Below are positions 10,048-21,438 of a stretch of DNA of 64,000 nt, piece after piece (the stretch's first letter is position 1; every line of letters starts with the position of its first letter). The translations under genes were made by a program, and so were the position numbers. Origin of the DNA: Eutreptiella sp. 'Long Island Sound 2002' (taxonomy: Eukaryota; Euglenozoa; Euglenophyceae; Eutreptiales; Eutreptiaceae); contig OZ038379.1 of NCBI GenBank assembly GCA_964036045.1, forward strand, positions 118,371,104 through 118,435,103. Direction: 5' to 3'. Below the pieces are notes generated by a model that worked only from the letters and a program-made list of their open reading frames with translations, was not told the DNA's origin and made no database searches.

Positions 10048-11660
10048 AGTTTTTTGACCTCAAGTCATTATTGACGGATGGTCTACACTCCCCTTGGTGA
10101 GCCCCACACCCTCCAAAAACACTGCCGTGGGCCATACCACACATGTCTGCAGTGCTTGGCATGGTTTTTTGTGGAGAAATCATTATTGACCGATGGTCTA
10201 CAATCGCCTTGGTGAGCCCCACACCCTCCAAAAAACACCACTGTGGCCCAGTCCACACATGTGTGCAGTGCTTGGCCTTGTGATTTGTCCTGAAAGCATT
10301 ACTGACGGATGGTCCACACTGGCCTTGGTGAGCCCCATACCCTCCAAAAAAGACTGTTGTGGCACATTCCACACATGTCTGCAGTGCTTGCCCTTGTTTT
10401 TTTGTCCTCAAATCATTATTGATGGATGGTGTACACTCGCATTGGTGGGCCGCACATCCTACAAAAACACTACCGTGGCGCACTCCACACATCTCTGCAG
10501 TGCTTGGCATGGGTTTTTGACCCCAAATCATTATGGACGGATGCTCTACACTCGCTCAGATATTCCCACCACAAGATTCCTCTAATTGCCACTACTTTAA
10601 ATGTTCTGCATGAAAAACCTGTCGGTAGCGCCTTTTCAAATTGTGCACTGCCATCCCCTTTGTTGCCTCGCCCACTGGCAGATCAGCTTGGGCATTCCTT
10701 CGCGCACGGCCCTTTGTCCATCGGGATTCGAACCTACGATTACGGAACACAAGCAAAGGGAGCAGACTACTAGGCCAAAGCACGACACATCCATCGGCAT
10801 GGTTTTTTGACCTCAAATCATTATTGACGGATGGTCTACACTTGGCTGGGTGAGCCCAACACACTACAAGAAACACTACCGTGGCCAAGTCCAAACACGT
10901 CTGCCGTGCTTCGCCCGGTTTTTTCTCCACAAATTATTATTGATGGATGGTCTACACTTGCCTTGGTGAGCCCCAGACCCTACAAAAAACACTACCGTGG
11001 CCCGGTCCACACATGTTTGTAGTGCTTGGCCCTGTTTTTTGTCCGCAAGTCATTATTAACGGATGGTCTGAACTCGCCTTGGTGAGCCCCACACCCTCCA
11101 AAAAATAGTGCCGTGGCCCAGTCCACACATGTATGCAGTGGTTGGCATGGTTTTTTAGAACTCAAATCATTATTGACGGATGGTCTACAATCGCCTTCGT
11201 GAGTCCCACACCCTCCAAAAAACACAACCGTGGCCCAGTCCACACATGTCTGCGGTGCTTGCCCTTTTTTTTTTTACCTCAAATCATTGTTGACGGATGG
11301 TCTACACTCGCCTTGGTGAGCCCCACACCATCCAAAAAACCCCACCGTGGCCGAGGCCACACATGTCTGCAGTGCTTGGCATGGCCTTTCGACCTCAAAT
11401 CATTATTGCCGGATGGTCTACGGTCGCCTTGGTAAGCCCCACACCCTACAAAAAACAGTACCGTGGCCAAGTCCACACATGTCTGCAGTGCTTGGCCTTG
11501 TTTTTTGTCCTCAAATCATTATTGACGGATGCTCCACACTCAGCTTGCTGTGCCCCAAAACCCCCAACAAAACAGTACCTTGGCCCAGTCTGCACTGCTT
11601 GGCATGGTTTTCTGTACCTTGGTGATCCCCACACGCACGCCCAGTCAACACATAGTTGCA
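10048..11660. repeat. 116-bp satellite, about twelve units
   Basis: The landmark CATTATTGACGGATGG recurs at about 10066, 10181, 10297, 10414, 10529, then 10819, 10935, 11051, 11168, 11285, 11401 and 11517 (115-117 bp apart). Each unit also has GTGAGCCCCACACCCTCC and a CCACACATGTCTGCAGTG block. ORFs inside it on both strands are by-products: 116 is not a multiple of three. Confidence 0.95.
10557..10797 (-). mobile_element. tRNA-derived (SINE-like) insertion in the satellite
   Basis: About 240 bp unrelated to the satellite interrupts the array. On the minus strand it contains TGGCCTAGTAG (an A-box-like match) and, about 45 bases on, GGTTCGAATCCC (a full B box). The T-stem does not pair well, so it is not an intact tRNA gene. 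Part of one satellite unit is missing at the site and I see no clear target duplication. Confidence 0.55.
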
Positions 11661-12104
11661 GTCCGTCAATCATACTCCACACCTGGAATGCTGGGGGGAA
11701 ATGATGATTCAGTTTGCCGAAATTCAAACTCGGCAAATATTCATACCACGCCCGGCACCTGAGCGCTGCAGAGAGCACTAAAAAATTAAATTGTCGAGAT
11801 ATATATCAGTATGCGGTGCTCAAAGCACGGCAACACGTTCCACGAGCACTGAAAACTGGCAAACACGCAAAAAAAGAGGACTACTTGTGTATCATGGGCT
11901 GACCTCTTGTGGACTCAACAAAAAGGATGAGTGCTTGGTCCGTTGCAAAAAGCAAAAAAAAACGCATGATCGAACGTCCAGATATTGCAATGTAGGGTGC
12001 TGCCACCACCGCAAAGTACTATAGCGGGACTGAGAACATGCAAAAACAGGGGACCGCTCAGTCTGTTGCAAACAAGCGGAGAAGAAAAGTCATCCATCTC
12101 AGTG
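11661..12104. other. no gene seen
   Basis: AT-richer sequence with short A runs between the satellite and the next minus-strand gene. No supported feature. Confidence 0.5.
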
Positions 12105-13207
12105 TCAGGGGTAAATGGGTCGGTCGTGGCGCGCCTCTCTCTCCCTCTCCTCAATCTCCTCTTCCTCCATTTCTTCCTCCTCTTCTTCCTCCATGTCTTC
12201 CATCTTTTCCTCCATCTCTCCAAACTCTTCCACCTCCACTGCGGCCGATACTGCCGGGGTAACCTTAGGCTCCTGTGCCGCCCTCTCCTTGTCGGCTGTC
12301 TCGCCTTCTTCCGCTCCCGGCCTGAAGGTTCCACGCTTGTGGAAGTCCGTGTCACCCGGGCCCACCACCTGGAGAATTTCCGCACCTTCCCGAAGCCACA
12401 ATTGCGGTTTCCGCCCACGACACAAGAGGTAGTCTAGGCACTGGCGAGGCTCAATAACCCGAACTGGCGTGCTACCTTCTTCCACCCATCCTTGGGCTCT
12501 GGGCCCCCACACCTCGTATGCCTCACCGTCGTACAACCCTTCGTACATCAGTGCTTGGAACACAGTACACAATACACACCTTTCCATTGATAGTCCAAAA
12601 GAAGGCTCCTTGGCACAAGCCATGATCTCAGCGTAAGCTTGGTCATAGGTTGGTTGGGGGAATCGTTTCCGCGCGGCAGGCAGGGGGTTCTTCTCCATCC
12701 AGTTGGCGGTTGCTGAGATCATCTGCTTGCACTTCCGGTTGTTGATGGCAAAGCTAGCCGACCCGTTCTTCTGCACCATCTTTGCCCAATCCTTGGGTCT
12801 GGTCCACGCGGCAGTGACGATGGCTGCAAACGCCGTCTACATGCAAACCCACCATTGTGTCTTTGTGCGGTCTACGACTCTCACGAGCTCCCATCCTTCT
12901 TGTGACGCCAATACCACCTCGAACGTTCTGGAGGCCAGGGAATCCGGGATGTCGATGATGCAAAATTCCGCATCCACTTCCAGTTCGGTGCGCCTCCCCT
13001 GCTTCTTGGGATAGTTCTTGACCGGGGGCTTCTCACTCGCCCTTCTTGTCACAAGCACGGCAAAAACGTGCCGCACGCCCTTGCCGGTTGCACCCCACTA
13101 TCCAACCCCCTTGCGGAATTGGCTCAACAGCTCCTTGCGCTTTCCCTTCTTCGTCAGAGGCTGGGCTTCCGCTTCTCGTGTTCCAATCTCACCAGAATCT
13201 TCTCAAA
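12105..13207 (-). CDS. unclassified protein with acidic C-terminus
   Basis: One frame is open from about 13207 to TGA at 12107-12105 except for TAG at 13100-13098 (RKGVG-stop-WGATG) and at 12839-12837 (WWVCM-stop-TAFAAI). Both sit inside smooth coding sequence and read well as Gln. The protein starts Lys-rich (TKKGKRKELL), has a folded core with Trp and Cys residues (WELVRVVDRTKTQWW, MERCVLC), and ends in a Glu-rich tail encoded by a TCC-type microsatellite. I do not recognise the family. Acidic tails of this type recur in the piggyBac-like gene and the 5.9-9.2 kb gene, so these may be products of related elements. Confidence 0.6.
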
Positions 13208-13723
13208 CTCCGCCAACCTCTTTTGCACCTCCCCGTACGGGTTTGACATCGCATGCACAGAGCTCTGGCCTTCTTTTCGGCTTCTGGAGACTTTTCCCCG
13301 GCCCCATAGGTTGCAACCATCTTGTCTTCGGCTTTTGAGATCTTGTCCGTCAACTCTTCGCTTTCTTCTCTTGGCTGCATCACCGCACCATGTGCCACCG
13401 GGTACAACGCCTTGCGCACAGGCTCCCAAGCATCTGCTGTCTGGGGCAGCCAGTTGTTGCTTATCATGGAGCACAGCGCCAGTATCTTTGTTGTTTGTTA
13501 ACACCTGCGAGATGTTGAGTGGGTGGTGGCTGGCAGGTATGTTGATGCTCAGCGGAGATCGGAGTACACCCGGCCTTCTCTCCCATGAGAACTGGTCTCC
13601 AGGCACAGGGCCCTTATACTGCCACCCCCGTTGCGCCCCAATTCTCTTTTGCGTTGTCGGATGGGCTTGCGGCTCTGGGCTTGGCCTAAGGTTTGGCGGC
13701 TGCAGACATTGCGAAAGAAGCAC
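13208..13723 (-). CDS. probable upstream exons of the 12.1-13.2 kb gene
   Basis: Two frames carry coding-like sequence: EELTDKISKAEDKM (13467-13250) and EVQKRLAEFEKILVRLEHEK (13250-13154), the latter a likely coiled coil. A GTGAGA donor follows EKIL. The frames differ, so an intron or frameshift is needed. 13724-14194 shows no supported gene, only A runs. Confidence 0.35.
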
Positions 13724-14194
13724 CCCATTGGCAAAATGTGCCGCATTCTTTATACGGCTACACTGCTGGACGGCTGGACTCCTTCACTGCTCTGGACACC
13801 AACACCAATTATCTCAGGGCCTGTGACGAGCACAGAGCCACAAACCGGCCATCGTCGTGAATAAGGGTAATATTATACAATGCACAGCGCAAAAAAAAAA
13901 AAGCGCGCGTATTGTGCAGGTAGAAGCGAAAAAGAAAACCGCATTATAGTATGAGGCTGAATCCCTTGTCGTGGCTTGGCCTTGGCGTGTCGATAATCTG
14001 GAAAGAAAACAATGAAGGAGCTGTTATGAACCCTGACCCCAAAGCGAAAGAACAGACCGCTATTTTTTTTTGAACCGGAGCTGCTGCCAGTGCAGGTCGC
14101 GGTTGCAGTTTAAACGCCACTCCCGAGCGAAACCCACGTGCCTCGTATTGTGGGTTCGCACTGACAGCAAAAACTTGCTCTTTAGGGGCGCCAA

Positions 14195-15080
14195 TCAAGC
14201 GTACATATTCACCGGCGGCAACCTCATCTGTGCAAATTATATGGGAGTCTCCGTGATTCTGGGAGTCCCCTTGTTGTGGGGCCTGCTGTGCGGGTGGGGC
14301 TTGTCACTGTCCCTCAGGTTGGGCCTCTCCCCCTCCCTCATCCCATCCACCCCATCCAAATCGGGCATATACAAACAAACAATCTTAGCGCGGGTCGGTG
14401 ACAACACACTGGCAGCGGGTTGCTGGCACAATGCGTCCGTAATCAGCACCCGACGTTCGCAGAAATTTGCCGTCATGTACGAAAGTGGTGAAAACAGTGG
14501 CCGGTTGCCCATAGCCACCTTTTTCAAAGGTCGGAAACATGGGCTGCTCTTGAACCATTCAGCAACCATCTCGGTGTCGTACTTCAGAGTGGGCAAGATG
14601 GACTTGTTTTGGTTGGAGTATCGCATTAGGAAAAACCAGTCACCGCAAACAGCCCGGTCTTCGTCCGTAACTGCACCCGCGCGTTTCTCGAGAGGTATGC
14701 GTTTGCGACCGGAAACGGACAAATGGCGAGGTTGCGGTACGTTGTCCTCCCGACCGCTTCATGTTTCGAGGGCGTGTAGTCAGCGATGCATGCCATGGAT
14801 GTTTTATCTTTTATGCTGAATCTTTTGCAAAGAAGGGTATAGAGGATTGTGTTGCGTGGAATCCATTGCAGTTTCACGGGGAAGACGTGCTGGAGGATGG
14901 TTTTGAACATGTTCGGTTGGGTGTAACTTTGCTCACGATGCGCAACACAATGCCGTGCGAGTGTCCTCTGCAACCGGGACTGAATGACAGCACTGCTGAG
15001 AGCCTCCACATGTCGCTTCATCGCTTTGCTTCTTATGTCGAAATCACCGGGGATTTTAAATGGAAAATGCCTAGGAACGT
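14195..15080 (-). CDS. unclassified protein, frameshifted
   Basis: The upstream half (ACIADYTPSKHEAVGR) and the downstream half (GDWFFLMRYSNQNKSILP, DTEMVAEWF) are in different frames that overlap near 14710. That implies one frameshift, or a short intron. The downstream frame passes TAA at 14239-14237 and ends at TGA 14197-14195. The upstream end merges into the 34-bp repeats at 15131. Family not recognised. Confidence 0.4.
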
Positions 15081-15130
15081 GCTCAGATACACCGAAGGCT
15101 ATACCGAATATGCTTGGGGATCTCCTGAGC

Positions 15131-15290
15131 GGCCACCGGAAAAGTCCCAAGCGATTTCCCGAGCGGCCACCTGATAAATCCCAAGCGATATCCCGAGCGG
15201 CCGCCGGATAAATCCCAAGCGTTATCCCGAGCGCCCACCAGATAAATCTTAAGCGTTTTTCCGAGCGGCCAATGGAGAAATCCCCAGTGA
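15131..15290. repeat. 34-bp tandem repeat, about five units
   Basis: Units of the form GGCC-CCGGATAAATCCCAAGCGATATCCCGAGC start at 15131, 15165, 15199, 15233 and 15267. The same unit in the same orientation recurs at 18325-18425. Confidence 0.9.
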
Positions 15291-16345
15291 GAGTTGGTGC
15301 ACCCACATAAAAAATCGCTCGTGGCGCGTAATGACGAAAAAAAAAAAGAAAAATTGTACAAAGTACCACAAAAAACATGTGTCGGGCACCTCCGAACAGT
15401 TGGGTATGCCGCCCGGGTGTCGCAGTCCAACATTCGCACCGCCCGACCCCAAAACAGGGTGGGTGACATCGGTTCGGGTACACCCCGGCCGCACCGAGGA
15501 CCTCAGGGAGTGGGTTCTTGAGGTAGAGGTGAGCAAAGGTGAACGGTCAGCCCCACTTTGCACTATGGTATTTGAGTGCTTTTGGGCAAGGGAAATCCGT
15601 ACTTTCAATCGCAAATTCACAGTAATGCAACATCCCGTGTCTCTTGGGCCATTCCACTATGGTATTTGAGTGCTTTTGGTCAAAGGAAATCCGTATTTTC
15701 AATCGCAAATTCACACTAATGCAACATCCCTTTCGTTCGCGAATTCGCAAATTTGCAAATGTGAGCGGTGCAATAATAATAATTGCAAAATTGTAAAAAG
15801 TACCACAAAAAAATGTGTCGGGCACCTCCGAACAGTTGGGTATGCGGCCCAGGTGCTGCAGTGCGACATTCGCACCGCCCCACCCCAAAACAGGGTGGGT
15901 GACATCGGTTTGGGTATACCCCGGCCGCACCGAGGACCTCAGGGAGTGGGTTCTGTAGGTAAAGGTCAGCAAAGGTTAACAGTCAGCCCCACTTTCCACT
16001 ATGGTATTTGAGTGCTTTCGGGCAAGGGGAATCCGTACTTTCAATCGCAAATTCACACTAATGCAACATCCCTTTCGTTCGCGAATTCGCAAATTCGCAA
16101 ATGTGAGCATTGCAACAATAATAATTGCAAAATTGTACAAAGTACCACAAAGAAATGTGTCGGGCACCTCCGAAGAATTGGGTATGCGGCCCAGGTGCTG
16201 CAATCCGACATTCGCACCGCCCCACCCCAAAAAAGGGTGGGTAACATCGGTTTGGGTATACCCCGGCCGCACCGAGGACCTCAGGGATTGGGTTCTTTAG
16301 GTAGAGGTCAGCAAAGGTTAACGGTCAACGTAGTATGTAGGGTAA
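15290..16345. repeat. three tandem copies of an about 340-bp repeat
   Basis: GTACCACAAA followed by GTGTCGGGCACCTCCGAA occurs at 15363, 15800 and 16142. The first interval is longer because an about 90-bp part (ACTATGGTATTTGAGTGC to ATGCAACATCC) is itself duplicated. ORFs here repeat with the unit and are not credible genes. Confidence 0.9.
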
Positions 16346-18262
16346 TGGTCCCTTTCGCGAAGCAAGGTGGCAGGGGGGGCACTTGAGGATGCGTCATCCA
16401 CATCAATGCACGCCACCTTCACAGCCGGCTTGCTTGGGACGCCGCGGCGGCAAAACTTTTTTGTAGGGGGTGCCGGCGGGACAAGGGAGTCAGTGCTGCA
16501 GCTGCTGCTGGTGGTACTGGGGGTGCCAGTACTTGTAGAATCACCGCTGTCCGTATGTGAAGATACGTCACTGGATGCCATAGACCAATTACCAGAAAAT
16601 CTGAAGCTGTTGAGTCACGGTGTGACGAATTATTTGCATCCACAACAATGCGCCTGTGCAGCTTGACAGCACGCATTGGTTGGGTCCGCTTCGTGGTCGA
16701 GTCCAACACGGGACCAATATCAAAGGATGCGGCTGAGTCCTCGGCACTGTTTGTCACGATTGTCACCTTCGTCCCCTGTTCGCGGGTTGTACTATGCTTA
16801 CCTACCACTGCCTTACCTTTTGCCCGTTCCTTGGCCAATTGTTTCCGTTGTTTTTTTCGTTAGATAAGGGTTCGCACTGGCATAGTTGAATGTGGGCCAG
16901 TGCCGCACCGCCGCCATCGTTGCAAGGGTCCAGCACCGCTGTCCACTCCGCTCAGCACCACAACGGCCGTAGATGCAGTACACATCCATTTGCGGCTTGC
17001 ACGTGTCAGTGGTTATATGTACTGACTGGGTGTTCATATGCATGTAGCACCTGAACGTATTGTTGTCCAAATTTTTTGCGAGCTATCGCTCGAACACTGC
17101 CCTTCACATGGGGGAGGCGCTGACCACACACTGCTCCAAAACCATCGCCCGCCTCTCGGGGAACCACAGATGGACCTCGAAGCGACGGGCACGGCGCCCC
17201 AAGAATTTGACATACATTTCATGCCCCAACGTCTCTTCAATACTTTTGTCTGCCACGGTGGAGGTGAGGTGGGCAAAGCGCTTGCCAAGCCTCAGATCCC
17301 TCTCTGCCGCCTCATCTGTACAGCCCATCGGTAATCGAGGCAGCCAGAAAACATGTTCCATACCATGACAATACAGGGATTGTGTGCTACCTGCCTCACT
17401 GTATTCCAGGATACGGTGCATCAGAAACACATGAAGCAGGCCCCATGTGCGCCATTCACTGGTGGCTATTTGTAGGGTACCACTATAGATTGGAACAACG
17501 ATGTGACAGATGGAGAGGAACAACACATGGTAAGGCAACGGAAGGGCAACATCTTGTGCAAGCCGTGACGCAAGCGACCTGTCCTCCCGACGCGTCAGCG
17601 AAACACCGGTCCGGAAGCGGCGTTGCACTAACGAGCGATGGTGACGGGAGTCAACAGGCAGTTCTGTGATACCGTAGCGCTTTGCCACGGTAACCAGATA
17701 CTGGAGAAGTAGGTTTGAATCTGCGGGGGGGTAACACGTGCCCAACAACGCTGCATGCACGACTAATGGCCCCATTGATATTATGCAACACAGATTGCAT
17801 TGGAAAAACATTTTGCAGGCCAGTGGTGCCCGCAAATTTTGTGCAGGGGCGTTCATGAATGGGCAGCGGTTCATGTAGGAACATGTCCCGAACACCATGT
17901 GCTCTTTCCCAATGGCACACAACACAGGCACACACCCCCCGCTCCCACCATAGCTCATGGTGGTCAGCAATTACAAACTGAAAAGCAACCGTGACTTGCA
18001 CACGGTGGACACAGCCTGCAAAACGCACAGGTACAACAAAAGGCTGGGCAGCTGGAGTATTCCACTCCCTAGGTCTATGCTCCGCCACCCAACCACTATG
18101 ACCAACCTTGAACATTTCTCGCCAGGTCAAAAAACCGGTTGTTTCGGCAATGCTTTCAACAAAAGGGGACAGTGTCCCTCCCAGGTCTACCGCGGCACCT
18201 TTGATGTTGACATTTGGACGGCCCCTGGGGTTGATTCCGTCACAAAAAATTGCAAGGGACAT
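16318..18262 (-). CDS. putative transposase, unclassified, frameshifted
   Basis: The ATG is at 18262. The N-terminus has CDGINPRGR-x-NVNIKG, D-x-GG and LTWREM, matching the exon at 3350-3700. EWNTPAAQPFVVPVRF and DHHELWWERG follow, with a C-x(2)-C pair. Near 17720 the frame changes at a run of G, continuing as QYLVTVAKRYGITELPV, then EWRTWGLLHVF and a Glu-rich DEAAERDLRLGKRFAHL segment. One in-frame TGA lies at 17106-17104, after which coding-like sequence (VYCIYGRCGAERSG, FNYASANPYL) continues to a GTAAGG donor near 16814. C-terminal Ser/Thr-rich exons reach 16318. A DDE transposase is plausible from the spread of acidic motifs, but I cannot place the family. Confidence 0.45.
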
Positions 18263-18324
18263 AGTGCACTGGCCTGGTGGCGGTTGGGTAAGGCACGTTG
18301 AGAAAAATCCCTGAGGAGGATCCT

Positions 18325-18425
18325 GAGCGGCCCCCGGATAAATTCCAAGCGATATCCCGAGCGCCCACCGGAAAAAGCCCAAGCGATATCCCGAGCGGCC
18401 ACGGAACATATCCCGAGCGTTTTCT
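18325..18425. repeat. second array of the 34-bp repeat
   Basis: Two to three units (CCGGATAAATTCCAAGCGATATCCCGAGC and variants) directly upstream of the 16.3-18.3 kb ORF. Confidence 0.85.
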
Positions 18426-19440
18426 TTCAGATCGAGATTTATCTTAAGCATTTTGGCAGCGATGGTTCCGAATCACGGCGCGTCTACGCAGGTATTTTTG
18501 CTAAATCCTGTGGGAAATGGGTAGGGATTTGGACATAAGAAGCAAAGCGATGTGCGACATGTGGCCACATGAACGGAGTCAACATTGACCATAGAGCACA
18601 CAGTGACATTTTCCTCACTCATTGCACCAAACAACAATACACAACAATACGACCAACAGACCTACATGGCGGAGACAACGGCAAACATTTCTTCATGGGG
18701 TACCTGTATGGGAGGTGTTGCATTTGGCAAGGCCCAAATGGTGCTATGCCACTACCCTGCTAGTCTGGGGTTCACCTAGGTCTAGATCATACGACAAAAC
18801 ATCACCCTTATTTTTGAGGGGACAGGTAGGGACAACCAAAATGCCATGGCACACCTATGGGTGACAGACATATGTTCGCCGGTGTTGGATTGGGGGTGTG
18901 CGAGCCCCTGGCTTTGGACGTGCTGAATACGATGGTCAATGGTTGGGGAACCATGGCTATCCTTGGAGTCGACCACTGGCTGCTTGCAGTTTGGCTTGGG
19001 CGTGTTTGGGAGGGGGGAAGTCACCAGGAGCCATCTATGCAAGCGTGCGCACGTCCGCCTTGTAAGACACGTGCCGCCTCGGCGGGGCAAGGGCAGGCTT
19101 TGCGTGTTTTTCCGTGCGGGGGGTGGTAGTGGACCGCATGGGTAGGAGCGAGGTACGGCGATGTTCAAGAAGTGCGCCTAGCGTGGGGTGGCTAGCGTTG
19201 GCCTCGAATTGTACTGCTACATCGGGTCCTGCTGGTTTTCCCCTGAGGGGTGCATGGGCTGGAGGGCAATTTGGGTCTATGGCAAAGGCAATTGCCCATG
19301 CCCTTTCAAGGCTTGGCACAATAAAATGGCTCCAGCTGACACGCTCCCCTCGGAGGTACAGCTAGAGTGACCCCCGGCGCTGCACCGGGGATGTGTAACG
19401 CATGAGCCTCATATCCATGACATCGCGCATCGGAGATGGT
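18426..19440. other. possible minus-strand exons, otherwise nothing clear
   Basis: 18430-18780 holds nothing I can name. On the minus strand 18800-19170 encodes a plausible exon (LPNTPKPNCKQPVVDSKD) and 19100-19320 another (LERAWAIAFAIDPNCPP), but no splice sites could be fixed. Confidence 0.25.
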
Positions 19441-19845
19441 TCAACACTGTAGAGGAGGTGTCCGCTCCGCGGGGAGATTGGATCTTGCGCACAGTGGCGG
19501 GGAGGGGTCGGGGGATCTAGGGGTACAACCGCTGGGGTTGAGGTAGTCGTGGGGGGCTGTTAATAGTGGGCTAGTACGGGATGTGTGGTGCGCATAGGGG
19601 GGTGAAGCCGGGGGAGGACCATGGTGGGGCGCGTGGGTCAACATGGGTAAAGGAGCTGCTTCACAGAGCAGTCGTTGGGATGGTGTTGTGCAAGACTCCC
19701 GCTGAGCGAGGTCTGCAAAGGGTTTCTCAGCATCCCAGCCACATGGGTCCTCCTCAGAATCTCCAGGTTGTAAGATTTCTGGCAGGTAGGACCATCCCGC
19801 ATCAACAAAGGGGAGGTACTGCTCAGGATCAAAAGGGGAAGCCAT
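19441..19845 (-). CDS. small unclassified ORF (134 aa)
   Basis: ATG at 19845, TGA at 19443-19441, no internal stop. It begins with an acidic, aromatic segment (FDPEQYLPFVDAGWSYLPE) and continues Pro/His/Ser-rich, so the second half is probably disordered. No family recognised. It may be the first exon of a gene continuing to lower coordinates. Confidence 0.4.
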   Translation of the reverse strand: MASPFDPEQYLPFVDAGWSYLPEILQPGDSEEDPCGWDAEKPFADLAQRESCTTPSQRLLCEAAPLPMLTHAPHHGPPPASPPYAHHTSRTSPLLTAPHDYLNPSGCTPRSPDPSPPLCARSNLPAERTPPLQC

Positions 19846-19928
19846 GGAACTGTGTGTGTAAAACCCCCCCCGTTTAGACCGACCCCGCCCACTGCAACGA
19901 CCCACTTAGATACACCGACCCCTTCCCG

Positions 19929-20215
19929 TCACCGGGGCATGCAACACAATAAACCGACCCATTCCCAGACCCACGGCCACATCAAAGATGGAGACAACAG
20001 TGTGGACAGGCAGTAGACTCTCATTGAAACTGTGCTGTGCGACAGTTGGTAACGCAGAAAGGTGGTGATGGGCATTTGCTTTGGTGCTGCCTTAGGTTTC
20101 GGCTTAGGCTTGGGCCGGGCAGCAGGTTTTGATGCTGCAATCATATCCTTCTTGAACTGCTCCGTGACAGCATCCACGCGGGAATGTTTAGGCGTGCCCT
20201 CCGCCAACCCTACAC
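19929..20215 (-). CDS. exon with Lys-Pro linker
   Basis: After a TAG acceptor near 20213 the frame encodes HSRVDAVTEQFKKDM followed by a KPKPKPK linker and TTFLRYQL. The same linker type occurs in the exons at 23315-23779, 24039-24300 and 29745-30104, which suggests a family of related proteins. Confidence 0.4.
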
Positions 20216-20279
20216 ACAAATGGCATGCATATGTAAAATAGAGCGACCCCCCCAAATACACCGACCATCGCAAAAATTT

Positions 20280-21057
20280 GCACCGTGCTGCCCGAAATTA
20301 ACGACAGGGGCGTTCTAAACAGGGGGGGGGGTTACTAAAAGAAACACAGTGGGCTCGCGAACCACCTACCACGACCCCAAGAAGACCTACCAACACTTGG
20401 GCCACGCTAACTGCCCACCCCCCTACCCATAGGCTAGGCTCCGCGGGGCCATACTGTACCCCCCCCCCCCCCCCCCCGCACCCCCAAAACAGGGTATGAA
20501 TTCTGCACCTAGGGGACCCCTTGCTCCTGGTAGGAGAAAATGAGTATCTCTATTTACCTAAAATGCCGGTCTCATGTAACCACATCCTAGTTGTCAAAAC
20601 ACAATAAGCGTGTATGCATACTGGAAAAGCAGAGGAAGAATGCAGGTTTCTTCAATACAACAAACCTTTCAGTGTTACACACAAATGTATCATCGTGCGA
20701 GGCGATGCAGTGCAAGAAGTAGGGTAGCACACAGTTGGCAAGGGTTCCTCCACCCTGTGTGTGCCCAAAAACTGTCAATTGAAAGTCACTCAAATTCATG
20801 CATCATAATCAAGGTCTCTATTTGCCATTACTGAGACCTCTGGACGAAATTTAGTCCAGCTCTACACAAATGTAAAAACGATCTGTGTATTCCAAGAAAT
20901 ACCTGAACCTTGGCGAAATTTCTTCCAGCTTTAGTAAAACACAAAAAAGCAGTGCGCAAAACGTCAATGGTATGTGCAGAGACAACGCGGAACGCCATTC
21001 TAACGTGTAACACGAAATACATACAACACAGCGGTCATAGCACACACCACTGTCACT
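20280..21057. other. no gene; poly-C tract and degenerate palindromes
   Basis: A C run lies at about 20461-20477. Imperfect members of the palindrome family (CTGGACGAAATTTAGTCCAG, TTGGCGAAATTTCTTCCAG) lie at about 20853 and 20910. Confidence 0.6.
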
Positions 21058-21438
21058 CTATGGCCGCTTCCTCGGGCCAGGTGCCTTTGGTTTGGCACCC
21101 TTACCAGTAAATTGCCCACCATTTGCTTGTGCTGCCTGGTCACGAGGCATCTCACTGTTAGCACTACCAGCGGCACCACGTCCATTCTGTGTTTGCTGGG
21201 ATGGTGTGAAGTGGGCTGCAAACGTGCCTAGCGCCTTGTTGGGTGGAGGCTTTGCTCCAGGCTTGGGGCTTTGCTGTGAGGGGCTTGCTCCAGCCTTTGA
21301 ATTTTTGGCCTTGGCAGGGGTGCCGTCCCCCTGCTTGCCGGTTGCCTTTTGGGGGGGGGGGGCGTTTCTGGGATTAACCGTCCTCTCTCTCTGGTTGGGT
21401 GGCCTCCTCTTCTTGCTTGACATACCTCCTTCCCGCAC
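21058..21438 (-). CDS. Pro/Gly/Gln-rich low-complexity ORF
   Basis: ATG at 21438, basic start (SSKKRRPPNQRE), then a region rich in Lys, Pro, Gln and Gly ending at TAG 21060-21058, beyond which the frame stays open. It overlaps the end of the exon at 21374-22039 in another frame. A GTATGT donor next to the ATG means either this is a separate ORF or the ATG lies in an intron. Confidence 0.35.
   Translation of the reverse strand: MREGGMSSKKRRPPNQRERTVNPRNAPPPQKATGKQGDGTPAKAKNSKAGASPSQQSPKPGAKPPPNKALGTFAAHFTPSQQTQNGRGAAGSANSEMPRDQAAQANGGQFTGKGAKPKAPGPRKRP

Noticed and set aside
10723-10795. Functional tRNA gene
   Set aside because: The B box is good but the T-stem and acceptor stem do not pair; treated as tRNA-derived.
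10048-11660. Repeated ORFs across the 116-bp satellite
   Set aside because: The unit is not a multiple of three and both strands are open; no conserved start or splice signals.
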